From Gordonia sp. UBA5067 (lineage in GTDB: Bacteria; Actinomycetota; Actinomycetes; Mycobacteriales; Mycobacteriaceae), in assembly GCF_002414845.1 (NCBI RefSeq), contig NZ_DIAX01000063.1, positions 1 to 26,222 on the forward strand: 26,222 nucleotides of DNA, given 5' to 3'. This document shows, in pieces, positions 16,123 through 23,983 of the stretch (position 1 is the stretch's first letter; every line of letters starts with the position of its first letter). Made by a program: the position numbers and the translations under genes. Below the pieces are notes generated by a model. The model saw only the letters and a list, made by a program, of their open reading frames with translations. It was not told the origin of the DNA and searched no databases.

Positions 16123-17303
16123 GCGGCGACGAGCTTGCGACGGCCCCGTTCACGCAGGCCATCGCCGATGCTGAGCGGCTGATCGTTTCGGCTGAATTCA
16201 CCGAGACCGATGCCGACCTTGCCGAGGGGTATGACTATCTGGCCGGGTCGATCTCGGCGATCCTGCAGTTGGTGCGTGCGCACAACCGGAGTCACCCGTA
16301 TTTCGTCACCTCGACCGGGCCGTATTCGAAGATGGGCCTGGACAACCCCGACACGATCTACTATCACGCCCTCGTCGAACCCGATGCGACGTACGTGGTG
16401 CGCGGACAGCGCGGCAGCACGGCGGACCTGAGCTTTCAGGTGTTGTGCGGCGAATACTCGCCGGATTCGGTACCCGGCGGCGACGATGCCTTCGACGATC
16501 GACGGCTCACCATCGGCGATGATGGTTCGTTCGAGTTGACGTTTGGCCCGGACATTGATGTTCGACCCGATCACTACTTCGTCCTGCCCGCAGGAGCGAC
16601 GACGCTCGCGGTCCGCGAGGTCTACTCCGATTGGGACGCCGAGACGCGCGGGTTGGTCACCATTGAGCGAGTCGATACCGTCGGGACTGCGCCGGCCGAG
16701 CCAAGTTTGGAGCGGATCAAACGGCGGTACTCAACGGCGGCGAAGATGCTGGCCTCGCGCATCAACACCTGGTTCAACTTTCCCACGTGGTTCTACCTCG
16801 ATGAGCCGGTCAATTCGTTTACCGCCCCGCGGCCGACACCCGGTGGACTCGCCACCCAATACTCGTCGGTCGGCCACTTCGATCTGCCGCCCGACAAGGC
16901 GATGATTGTCACCGTCCCGCGCAGCGCGGCGCCGTATCAGGGCTTCCAGCTCGGCAGTCTCTGGTACATCTCGCTCGACTACGTCAACCATCAGACCAGC
17001 CTGAACTCGGCTCAGGCGCAGGTTGATCCGGACGGAATGATCCGCATGGTGATCGCGGCGCGCAACCCGGGTGTGACGAATTGGATTGAAACCACCGGCC
17101 GCCGGCGCGGGATCCTCCAGTTCCGCTGGCAGCGCACCGACGAAGCGATCGGGCCCGCACTCGGACCTCGTGCCGAGGTCGTCGACTTCGTCGACGTGCC
17201 GGCGAAGCTGCCGCACCACCAAGACAATTCGATCGACGGCGAGGGGTGGGCGGCGCGGATCGCGGCCCGTCAGCGTGCGTTCGCGAAAAGGATGCTGGCG
17301 TGA
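16119..17303 (+). CDS. DUF1214-domain protein, Rv3531c-like
   Basis: A 394-residue protein whose GTG start overlaps the hsaB TGA by four bases. An in-frame GTG at 16113 is the alternative. The C-terminal region (about 230-394) has the DUF1214 pattern, with LGSLWYISLDYVNHQTSLN and NPGVTNWIETTGRRRGILQ. The N-terminal half is beta-rich and includes FVTSTGPYSKMGLDNPD. No signal peptide is visible. In M. tuberculosis Rv3531c, Rv3530c and Rv3529c form a run in the cholesterol region, and the same three-gene order appears here. The biochemical function of this group is not known to me. Placement after hsaB suggests it takes part in steroid breakdown or side-product handling. Confidence 0.85.
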   Translation: MSGDELATAPFTQAIADAERLIVSAEFTETDADLAEGYDYLAGSISAILQLVRAHNRSHPYFVTSTGPYSKMGLDNPDTIYYHALVEPDATYVVRGQRGSTADLSFQVLCGEYSPDSVPGGDDAFDDRRLTIGDDGSFELTFGPDIDVRPDHYFVLPAGATTLAVREVYSDWDAETRGLVTIERVDTVGTAPAEPSLERIKRRYSTAAKMLASRINTWFNFPTWFYLDEPVNSFTAPRPTPGGLATQYSSVGHFDLPPDKAMIVTVPRSAAPYQGFQLGSLWYISLDYVNHQTSLNSAQAQVDPDGMIRMVIAARNPGVTNWIETTGRRRGILQFRWQRTDEAIGPALGPRAEVVDFVDVPAKLPHHQDNSIDGEGWAARIAARQRAFAKRMLA

Positions 17304-18085
17304 GTGGCCTGCTGCTGACCGACAAGGTCGTTGTCGTGTCCGGGGTGGGTCCCGGGCTGGGTAGGGCACTGGGCCGGCAGGCGGCGGCACACGGCGCGAC
17401 GGTTGTACTCGCGGCGCGCACCGAGTCGCGGCTGGCAGAGATCGCCGATGAGATCGTCGCCGCGGGTGGCATCGCGCTGGTCGTACCGACCGATATCACC
17501 GCCGATGAGCAGGTCGACGCGCTCGTCCGTGCCACCGTCGACGAGTATGGCCGGGTCGACGTGTTGATCAACAACGCGTTCGCGGTCCCGTCGATGAAGC
17601 CGTTGGCGCGCACCGACTTCGAGCAGATCGCTACCAGTCTGGACCTGACCGTGCTCGGTACGTTGCGGGTCATCAACGCCTTCACCGAGGCGCTCGAGGC
17701 GACGAAGGGGGCGATCGTCAACATCAACTCGATGGTGATCCGCCACTCCGAACCCCGCTATGGGAGCTACAAGATCGCCAAGTCCGCCCTGCTGGCCATG
17801 TCGCAGAGCCTGGCCACCGAACTCGGCCCGCGGGGCATCCGGATCAATAGCGTTGCCCCCGGCTATATTTGGGACGATCAACTCAAGTGGTATTTCGGTG
17901 AGGTGGCGACGAAGTACGGCATCACTGCCGAGCAGGTCTACCAGCAGACCGCCGCCAACAGCGACCTCAAGCGTCTGCCCGAGCCGGATGAGATCGCCCG
18001 CGCTGCACTGTTTTTGGCGTCGGACCTGGCCAGCGCCATTACTGGACACACGCTCGACGTGAACTGTGGCGAATACCATGACTGA
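17300..18085 (+). CDS. Short-chain dehydrogenase/reductase, Rv3530c-like
   Basis: A 261-residue classical SDR. The nucleotide-binding glycine motif is at 15-21 (GVGPGLG), the structural NNA motif at 91-93, and the catalytic set Ser144, Tyr157 and Lys161 (SYKIAK) is complete. An Arg at position 40 (LAAR) gives weak support for NADP(H), but the cofactor cannot be settled. The start is a GTG overlapping the preceding TGA by four bases; this gives a length close to Rv3530c (about 260). It is the fifth gene of the hsaA operon and is probably a hydroxysteroid or hydroxyacyl dehydrogenase, with the substrate unknown. Confidence 0.87.
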   Translation: MSGLLLTDKVVVVSGVGPGLGRALGRQAAAHGATVVLAARTESRLAEIADEIVAAGGIALVVPTDITADEQVDALVRATVDEYGRVDVLINNAFAVPSMKPLARTDFEQIATSLDLTVLGTLRVINAFTEALEATKGAIVNINSMVIRHSEPRYGSYKIAKSALLAMSQSLATELGPRGIRINSVAPGYIWDDQLKWYFGEVATKYGITAEQVYQQTAANSDLKRLPEPDEIARAALFLASDLASAITGHTLDVNCGEYHD

Positions 18086-19223
18086 GGCCGAGTACAAGAC
18101 CAGCGTCGGCACCGTCGATGACTTGCACGAATCTGCTGCGCGGGCCACCGGGTTGAGCGACTTTGGGGTGGACACCGGTTACCGGGAGGCGTTGCAGGTC
18201 CTGCTCGACTCCTATCGGGACGATGCCGGATTGACCCCGATCGGGTCGAAGATGTTCCGCTACTTCCTCAAAGGCGCCCTTGTCGCGCGGCTGTTGTCCG
18301 AAGCGTCGTGGCAGGCCAACCCCGGCTATACCGGCGTTGCGATCACCCGCCCGATTTTCGTTACCGGGCTGCCGCGCACCGGGACCACGGCCCTGCACCG
18401 GCTGTTGTCGGCTGATCCGGCGCACCAGGGACTGGAAATGTGGCTGACGGAATTCCCGCAGCCCCGACCCCCGCGGGATACGTGGGCCGGCAATCCGGTC
18501 TACCGGCAGATCGACGGCGGTCTTGCGCAGCATCACGTCGAGAATCCCGAGTTCATGGGGCTCCACTACATGGACGCCGGCGAGGTCGAGGAATGCTGGC
18601 AGCTGCTCCGCCAGGACGTCATGTCGATCTCCTATGAGTCGCTGGCGCATGTCCCCGGCTATTCGGCATGGCTCGCACGCCAGGACTGGACCCCGGCCTA
18701 CCAGCGTCATCGTCGCAATCTCCAGCTGATCGGCAGCAACGATCAACAGCAGCGATGGGTGCTCAAGAACCCCAGCCACCTGTTCGCGCTCGACTCACTG
18801 ATGACCGCCTATCCCGATGCGATCGTGGTGCAGACCCATCGTGCACCAGAGACGATCATTGCCTCGATGTGCAGTCTCGCCGAGCATGCGACGCGCGGCT
18901 GGTCGACGACCTTCGTCGGTCAGACGATTGGCGAGGACCAGCTGGAGTTGTGGTCGCGCGGACTGCGCGAGTTCACCGCCGCGCGTTCGAAATACGACCC
19001 GGCACAGTTCGTCGACGTCGACTTCGCCGAACTGCGCGGAGACCCGCTCGGGACCGTTGACCGCGTTTACGCCGCAGCCGGCACCGAGCCGTCAGAGCAG
19101 GCGCGCGCGGCGATGATCGACCTCGACGAGGAGAGCCGCTCGGGCGACCGAAAGCCGCAGCATCGCTACGACCTAGCCGACTACGGGTTGACCGCCGAAC
19201 AGGTCCGCGACGCCTTCGCCTGA
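18078..19223 (+). CDS. Sulfotransferase-family protein, Rv3529c-like
   Basis: A 381-residue protein of the sulfotransferase (Sulfotransfer_3) family. The 5'-phosphosulfate-binding loop is RPIFVTGLPRTGTTALHRLL (91-110), after an N-terminal helical region typical of the Stf-like actinobacterial branch. Later motifs RWVLKNPSHLFALD and VVQTHRAPETIIAS match the family's core strand and PAPS 3'-phosphate region. The ATG at 18078 overlaps the SDR gene by 8 bases; a GTG at 18066 would add four residues. It is the last gene of the operon. The substrate is unknown and PAPS dependence is inferred. Its TGA directly abuts the opposing stop codon at 19224. Confidence 0.86.
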   Translation: MTEAEYKTSVGTVDDLHESAARATGLSDFGVDTGYREALQVLLDSYRDDAGLTPIGSKMFRYFLKGALVARLLSEASWQANPGYTGVAITRPIFVTGLPRTGTTALHRLLSADPAHQGLEMWLTEFPQPRPPRDTWAGNPVYRQIDGGLAQHHVENPEFMGLHYMDAGEVEECWQLLRQDVMSISYESLAHVPGYSAWLARQDWTPAYQRHRRNLQLIGSNDQQQRWVLKNPSHLFALDSLMTAYPDAIVVQTHRAPETIIASMCSLAEHATRGWSTTFVGQTIGEDQLELWSRGLREFTAARSKYDPAQFVDVDFAELRGDPLGTVDRVYAAAGTEPSEQARAAMIDLDEESRSGDRKPQHRYDLADYGLTAEQVRDAFA

Positions 19224-20309
19224 CTACAGCGGCGTGCCGGCCACGACGTCGACTGGCTGCCCGAAGAACTGGGCACTTCCGTGGGCGCGCTTGAAGTACA
19301 GCTGAATGTCGTGCTCCCAGGTGATGCCGATGCCGCCGTGCAGCTGGACGGCCTCGGCCACGATGTGACTGAAGGCCTCCGAACAGTGCACGTGTGCGGC
19401 CGCCGCCAATTCGGCGCCCGCCGGCGTGTCGATCGCATCGACCGCGGCATAGGCGATTGACCGGGCGGTCTCCACGTCGGCATACATGTCGGCCATGCGG
19501 TGCTTGAGCGCCTGAAACGACCCGATCACCCGACCGAACTGCTTGCGCGTCTTGGTGTATTCGACGGTCAGGCGCAGGGCGGCGGCGGCGGCACCGACCT
19601 GCTCCACGGCGAGTAGTGCCCACACCAGGTCGCGCAGTCGGGGGAGTAGGTCGGCCGGGGCGGGAAATGCCTCCGCTGCGGCTTCGGTGAAGCGCACCCG
19701 CGAGAGCGGTCGCGTCGGGTCCATGGTCGCCACCGGGACGACCTCGACGCCGGGGGAGTCGGCCGCGATGACATGCACCGTCGCGTGCGGTCCCGGGCCC
19801 GCCAGCACCACCAGGTCAGTAGCGGCCTCGGCGTCGGTCACATAGTGCGCGGTGCCGGTCAGCAGGCCCCCGTCGGCACTGACTCCCGGTGTGTCCCAGG
19901 AGGTTTCGCCGGCCAGGCAGAGAGTGGCGGTGCGCTCCCCGGATGCCAGGGCCTCGACTAGATCGCCAAGTTCGGCCGGCACGGTCGACGAGTTGTTCGC
20001 GGCCATCATGAGTGCTCCGGTGGCCATCACCGCAGAAGAGAGCAGCGGGACCGGAGCCAGCGCGGCCCCCACCTCTTCGACGACGGCACTCAACGATCCC
20101 CAGCCCGCGCCCGCGCCGCCCAGTTCTTCGGGAACCGCAAGCGCGGCGGCCCCGATCTCAGTCAACCCGGCCCAGAGCTGGCCATCGGTGCGCTGTGGTG
20201 CGGCGATCGCGGCTCGAACGGCTGTACTGCCGCCGCCGCGCGCGATGAGGTCGACGACCGAGTCGCGCAGCGCAGCGAGGTCGTCGGCCGAGATCACCTC
20301 GGCGCTCAC
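19224..20309 (-). CDS. Acyl-CoA dehydrogenase family protein (FadE33/FadE18-like subunit)
   Basis: A 361-residue acyl-CoA dehydrogenase-fold protein, last of three tandem ones. The N-terminal domain carries LAVPEELGGAGAGWGSLSAVVEEVG. The C-terminal domain has the FAD-contacting block TRKQFGRVIGSFQALKHRMAD and the LHGGIGITWEHDIQLYFKRA motif. In steroid-degrading actinobacteria such proteins often form alpha2beta2 pairs in which only one subunit carries the full active site. The middle domain is poorly conserved, which suggests a partner subunit rather than a stand-alone enzyme. The GTG start overlaps the upstream TGA by four bases. Assignment to FadE33 (KstR2 regulon) or FadE18 cannot be settled by reading alone. 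Confidence 0.82.
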   Translation of the reverse strand: MSAEVISADDLAALRDSVVDLIARGGGSTAVRAAIAAPQRTDGQLWAGLTEIGAAALAVPEELGGAGAGWGSLSAVVEEVGAALAPVPLLSSAVMATGALMMAANNSSTVPAELGDLVEALASGERTATLCLAGETSWDTPGVSADGGLLTGTAHYVTDAEAATDLVVLAGPGPHATVHVIAADSPGVEVVPVATMDPTRPLSRVRFTEAAAEAFPAPADLLPRLRDLVWALLAVEQVGAAAAALRLTVEYTKTRKQFGRVIGSFQALKHRMADMYADVETARSIAYAAVDAIDTPAGAELAAAAHVHCSEAFSHIVAEAVQLHGGIGITWEHDIQLYFKRAHGSAQFFGQPVDVVAGTPL

Positions 20310-21277
20310 CGCAGCGTCTCCAGGATGCGCTGGCGATGCGCCGCCGGGGTGCCCCAGGAGGTTTGCAGCGCTTGGGTTTTCGTTAGGTAGAGCGATAGAT
20401 CGTGTTCGACGGTGTAGCCGATGGCGCCGAGCACCTGCAGGCCCCGCCGCGCGGCGAGGTAGGCCGCGTCGGAGGCGGCGACCTTGGCCGCGGAGACTTC
20501 ACGGTTGGCGTCGACGTCCTCGGGCACCGCACCGTCGAGAGCCAGTGCCGCGCCGTGCACCAGGGGCCGCGCCATCTCCAGGGCCACGGCAACATCGGCG
20601 AGGTGATGTTTGACCGCCTGGAAGGAACCGATTGCCTTGCCGAACTGCTGGCGGGCCTGGGCGTACTCCGCGGCTAGTTCGAGCATGGCCGAGCCGAGAC
20701 CGAGGAGTTGCGCGGCGGTGGCCAGTGCGCCGTAGTTCAGGACCTCGTCGAGGCCGACCCCGGTGGCGAGCTGATCGACGGGGATCACGTTCGCGACGGT
20801 GCGCGACGGATCGACGGTGGCCAGCGGCTCGTCGGCGGTCCCGGTGCTGAGCACGCCGTCGGCTAGCGCGTAGACCGTCGCGATACGTGCGTCGGCGGCG
20901 CGGGGCTGCCACGCCCCGGCGGCGATGGTGGCCGGGGTGCCCTCGGCCAGTTCGGCTAGTGCGGCGGTTTGTCCGGCCAGCCGAAGTGCCGCGGGTACGG
21001 CGGCGAGGGTCTCGGCGACCGGGCCGGGGACGGCGTGGCGGCCCAGCGCTTCGGCGGCAACAACCATCTCGATCGCACCGGCGCCGGAGCCGCCATGCTC
21101 ATCGTCGATGAGGAGCCCGGTAATCCCCAGGCCGGCGAGCGAGCGCCACAGGGCCAGCGCGGGTTCAGCGTCCCCGTCGGCCAGGGCACGGTTCGCGGCG
21201 ATGGCACCGGATCGCGTCGCCAGGCCGTCGATGGTCTCGGCGAGACCGACGTGCTCGTCGTCAAGGAGGAATCTCAT
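20306..21277 (-). CDS. Short acyl-CoA dehydrogenase family protein (FadE32-like subunit)
   Basis: A 323-residue protein, short for an acyl-CoA dehydrogenase (usually about 380). The N-terminal helical domain (DDEHGGSGAGAIEMVVAAEALGRHA) and the C-terminal bundle (ARQQFGKAIGSFQAVKHHLAD, LQVLGAIGYTVEHDLSLYL) are present. The middle beta domain is reduced and the usual active-site WxTE-type segments are not visible. This is the pattern of a structural or FAD-sharing partner, as in the FadE31/FadE32 type of heteromer. Size and order match FadE32 of the M. tuberculosis fadE31-32-33 run (about 319 residues). The ATG lies one base after the TGA of the upstream dehydrogenase gene. Confidence 0.82.
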   Translation of the reverse strand: MRFLLDDEHVGLAETIDGLATRSGAIAANRALADGDAEPALALWRSLAGLGITGLLIDDEHGGSGAGAIEMVVAAEALGRHAVPGPVAETLAAVPAALRLAGQTAALAELAEGTPATIAAGAWQPRAADARIATVYALADGVLSTGTADEPLATVDPSRTVANVIPVDQLATGVGLDEVLNYGALATAAQLLGLGSAMLELAAEYAQARQQFGKAIGSFQAVKHHLADVAVALEMARPLVHGAALALDGAVPEDVDANREVSAAKVAASDAAYLAARRGLQVLGAIGYTVEHDLSLYLTKTQALQTSWGTPAAHRQRILETLR

Positions 21278-21278
21278 G

Positions 21279-22472
21279 TCAGCGGTCTCCTCGCGGTAGG
21301 CCCAGCAGTCGTTCGGCGATCACGTTGCGCTGAATCTCGTTGGTACCGGCGTAGATCGGTCCGGACAAGGAGAACAGGTAGCCGTCGGTCCACGCGTCGG
21401 CGAGCTCGGCGTCGGCCCCCTGGAGTTCCAGCGCGGTTTCGTGCGCCGCGATGTCCCACTGCGACCAGAAGACCTTGTTGATCGACGACTCCATACCGAG
21501 CTGTCCGCCGGCGGCGAGGCGGCTCACCGTCGCATAGGTCGACAGTTCGTAGGCGCGCGCGCCAATCCAGGCGTCGACAACGCCCTTGTCGGTCGCAGCG
21601 GTGGCCGGCTGCTGGGCGCCGTGCTCGCGCCACAGCGCCAGCAGCCGGTCAGTGGTCGCCAGGAAGCGCCCGGGCGAGCGCAGCGAGAGGCCGCGCTCGT
21701 TGGCCGCAGTACTCATAGCGACCTTCCAGCCGTTGTTGACTTCGCCGATGACGCCGGAGTTCGCCGGGTCGGCCGGGTCGTCGGGGACGAAGACATCCTC
21801 CAAGAAGAGTTCGGCGAAGCCGGGCTCGCCGTCGAGCTGGGCGATCGGCCGCACGGTGACGCCGGGGGAGCGCAGGTCGAACATGAAGTAGGTGATGTCG
21901 CGATGGCGGCTGCGAGTCGCCCCGCTCTCGGCGGCAGGAGCATCCCTATCCGAGCGGAACAGCCCGAATCCCCAGTCGGCGAAGCTGGAGCGCGAACTCC
22001 ACGTCTTCTGCCCGTTGAGCAGCCAGCCGCCGTCGGTGCGGGTCGCGGTAGAGCGCAGTGAGGCGAGGTCGCTTCCGGCCTCCGGTTCGCTCCAGGCCTG
22101 ACCCCAGATGTCGTCGGCGCGGGCCATGCGCGGCATGATCCGGTCGAGCTGAGCTTTGGAGGCATGCTCGAAAAGCGTTGGGGCCAGCAGGAAGATCCCG
22201 TTCTGGCTGACCCGGCCGGGCGCCCCGGAGCGGTAGTACTCCTCTTCGAAGATCACCCAGTGCAGCAGCGGGACGTCGCGGCCGCCGTATTCGGCCGGCC
22301 AGCTCACCACCGACATGGCATCAGCGGCCATCTCCGCCTCCCACGCGCGGTGGGCTTCGAAGCCCTCGGCGGTGTCCATGGACGGTAGTGGCTGTGCGGG
22401 AACATGATCGGCCAGCCAGGAACGGACTTCGGCTCGGAAGGCCTGCGCGTCGTCGTCGAGTAGTAGGTCCAC
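21279..22472 (-). CDS. Acyl-CoA dehydrogenase, catalytic-type subunit (FadE31/FadE17-like)
   Basis: A 397-residue complete acyl-CoA dehydrogenase. It shows WPAEYGGRDVPLLHWVIFEEEY, the substrate/FAD motif WGQAWSEPEAGSDLASLRS, GGWLLNGQKTWSS and the C-terminal YAGTNEIQRNVIAERLLGLP. The position of the medium-chain-type catalytic Glu is Ala (YAGT). The likely base is therefore Glu259 in NERGLSLRS, as in steroid-type dehydrogenases that carry the base on the earlier helix. The GTG start lies 4 bases after the crotonase stop. From memory the sequence is close to FadE31, the catalytic partner of FadE32 in degradation of the HIP C/D-ring residue; FadE17 is the main alternative. The promoter is upstream of the crotonase gene. 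Confidence 0.85.
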   Translation of the reverse strand: MDLLLDDDAQAFRAEVRSWLADHVPAQPLPSMDTAEGFEAHRAWEAEMAADAMSVVSWPAEYGGRDVPLLHWVIFEEEYYRSGAPGRVSQNGIFLLAPTLFEHASKAQLDRIMPRMARADDIWGQAWSEPEAGSDLASLRSTATRTDGGWLLNGQKTWSSRSSFADWGFGLFRSDRDAPAAESGATRSRHRDITYFMFDLRSPGVTVRPIAQLDGEPGFAELFLEDVFVPDDPADPANSGVIGEVNNGWKVAMSTAANERGLSLRSPGRFLATTDRLLALWREHGAQQPATAATDKGVVDAWIGARAYELSTYATVSRLAAGGQLGMESSINKVFWSQWDIAAHETALELQGADAELADAWTDGYLFSLSGPIYAGTNEIQRNVIAERLLGLPRGDR

Positions 22473-22476
22473 GATG

Positions 22477-23406
22477 CTAGTCCTTCTTGTTCGACGAATC
22501 GGCCGAACTCTTCATCGACTTCGCGTCCATCCCGCCCAGCGAGTCGCCGGTTTCGGCGTTGGCGCTGTGCGCGTAGTGGTGCCAGCCGAAGACCGAGTCC
22601 ATTGCGTTGCGCATGCCCATCTGGTCCTCGCAGATGTTCACGGCCTTCTTGGACAGGAACAGCCCCTGCATGGGCATGGCGACGATCTGCTCGGCGATCG
22701 AGGTCACCTTCGCGTCGAGCTCCTCGCGCGCAACGACATGGTTCACCATGCCCCAGTCGAGGGCCTGGCCGGCGGTGAACCGCTCCCCGGTGAACAGAAT
22801 CTCCTTGGCCCGGCGGGGACCGAGGACGAAGGCGTGGGCGAAGTACTCGACCCCGGGGATGCCCATCCGGGCGACGGGGTCGGAGAAGAACGCGTCGTCG
22901 GAGGCGACGATGAAGTCGCAGATCCATGCCAGCATCAGCCCGCCCGCGATGCAGGCGCCGTGGACTTGCGCGATCACCGGCTTGGGGATCTCGCGCCAGC
23001 GGCGACACATGCCCAGGTAGACCTCGGTCTCGCGGGCCAGGCGCTGATCCGCGGTCATGCTCGTAGTACTGTCGCCGGCCGGTGCGGTGTGGTCCCAGTG
23101 TAGTGCGGCGACGTTGTCGTAGTAGACACCGAAGTCGCGCTCGGGGGTACCGATGTCGTGGCCCGCCGAGAAGTGCTTGCCGTTGGCGCGCAGCACGATG
23201 GCCTTCACGTTCGGGTCGTCGACGGCCTTGCGGAACGCCGAGTCCAGCGAGTAGGTCATCACCGAGTTCTGCGCGTTCCGATACTCGGGCCGATTCAGCG
23301 TGACGTAGGCCAGTGCACCGTCAAGCGCAGTTTCATAGGCCACCGGTGACGTGTCGGGGCCGAGGTCGTCGGGGAGCAACGGGGGTGGGATGACGGCGTC
23401 AGTCAT
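22477..23406 (-). CDS. Enoyl-CoA hydratase/isomerase (crotonase) superfamily protein
   Basis: A 309-residue crotonase-fold protein, longer than the usual 250-260. The first oxyanion-hole segment is KHFSAGHDIG (about 85-94) and the second is HGACIAGGLMLAW. Where standard hydratases have catalytic Glu (GGGCELAM and QPEILIG in rat mitochondrial hydratase), this protein reads AGGLMLAW and SDPVARMG, so both Glu appear to be replaced (by Met and Val). Simple hydration is therefore doubtful. The charged C-terminal tail (about 285-309, ending DSSNKKD) is an addition. The ATG lies 17 bases from a KstR2-type box and has little ribosome-site signal. An EchA13-type protein beside FadE17/18 is the nearest arrangement I recall; its reaction is unknown to me. 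Confidence 0.85.
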   Translation of the reverse strand: MTDAVIPPPLLPDDLGPDTSPVAYETALDGALAYVTLNRPEYRNAQNSVMTYSLDSAFRKAVDDPNVKAIVLRANGKHFSAGHDIGTPERDFGVYYDNVAALHWDHTAPAGDSTTSMTADQRLARETEVYLGMCRRWREIPKPVIAQVHGACIAGGLMLAWICDFIVASDDAFFSDPVARMGIPGVEYFAHAFVLGPRRAKEILFTGERFTAGQALDWGMVNHVVAREELDAKVTSIAEQIVAMPMQGLFLSKKAVNICEDQMGMRNAMDSVFGWHHYAHSANAETGDSLGGMDAKSMKSSADSSNKKD

Positions 23407-23423
23407 GCCGTTCAGCCTAACCT

Positions 23424-23437
23424 AGCAAGTGCTTGGT
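23424..23437 (-). promoter_or_regulatory. KstR2-type operator upstream of the crotonase-fadE operon
   Basis: AGCAAGTGCTTGGT fits the published KstR2 consensus AnCAAGnnCTTGnT at every fixed position. On the minus strand TAGGTT (23424-23419) begins one base after the CAAG-N2-CTTG core and could be the -10. The ATG is only 12 bases beyond that hexamer, so the transcript would have a very short leader or none. KstR2 controls degradation of the C/D-ring propionate HIP and responds to HIP-CoA. Confidence 0.82.
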
Positions 23438-23483
23438 TGGTAGGGCAGGTGAAATCGGCCGGCGAAACGGGCAGACTGGGAGT

Positions 23484-23636
23484 ATGTGGAAAGCGCTCGC
23501 CATCATCCTCGTCGGCCTGGTCGCGCTGGTCGTCCTCTACCCGCTGATTAAGAGCCTGATCTGGCTCGGAGTCGTCGGGCTGGCCATTTACGGCGCAATC
23601 GTCCTGTTCAGCGACGACAAGACCAAGACGCCCTAG
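23484..23636 (+). CDS. Small membrane protein (50 aa)
   Basis: A 50-residue protein starting at an ATG with CTGGGAG just upstream. The body is two adjacent hydrophobic stretches, [19 protein letters not shown] and [18 protein letters not shown], separated only by KS. The tail SDDKTKTP is polar. It is either one long or two short membrane helices. It diverges from the KstR2-type operon, with about 77 bases between the two starts. Its TAG interlocks with the opposing ferredoxin stop in a shared CTAG. I recognise no named family, though actinobacteria often encode such short membrane proteins. Confidence 0.62.
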   Translation: MWKALAIILVGLVALVVLYPLIKSLIWLGVVGLAIYGAIVLFSDDKTKTP

Positions 23637-23980
23637 TCGTTGACGTTCGCCGGTAACGACGCCACCAGCGGTGCGTCGGCCGGGGTAACGCCGGTTTTCG
23701 CCGCACCGCCGGGCGAGCCCAAGGGGTCGGCCCGGCCGGGCAAGACGTTCTCGAAGAAGTCGGCGTTGTCGGATTGGTAGTCGGCCCACTCGTCCGGCAG
23801 GTCATCTTCGTAGAAGATGGCCTCGACCGGGCAGACCGGCTCGCACGCGCCGCAATCCACGCATTCATCAGGATGGATGTAGAGGCTGCGCGCCCCCTCA
23901 TAAATGCAGTCGACCGGGCATTCCTCCACGCAGGCGCGGTCCTTGACGTCGACGCAGGGCAGGGCGATGACGTAGGTCAT
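23633..23980 (-). CDS. fdxA: 7Fe ferredoxin (3Fe-4S/4Fe-4S)
   Basis: A 115-residue ferredoxin very similar, from memory, to mycobacterial FdxA (114 residues). The cysteines are at 9, 17, 21 and 25 ([17 protein letters not shown]) and at 40, 43, 46 and 50 ([13 protein letters not shown]). This is the 7-iron arrangement: one [3Fe-4S] and one [4Fe-4S] cluster. The C-terminal extension with [20 protein letters not shown] is typical of the actinobacterial type. Its ribosome site GGAGGTGA contains the stop codon of the upstream DUF2249-cupin gene, so the two are coupled. It could donate electrons to oxygenases or P450s, but no redox partner is encoded beside it. A link to KshA is not implied by distance. 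Confidence 0.93.
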   Translation of the reverse strand: MTYVIALPCVDVKDRACVEECPVDCIYEGARSLYIHPDECVDCGACEPVCPVEAIFYEDDLPDEWADYQSDNADFFENVLPGRADPLGSPGGAAKTGVTPADAPLVASLPANVND

Positions 23981-23983
23981 GGC

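Noticed and set aside
22477..23406. Naming the crotonase EchA20
   Set aside because: It is about 60 residues longer than EchA20 (about 247), and the ipdA/ipdB genes that accompany echA20 are not present. An EchA13-like identity is at least as likely.
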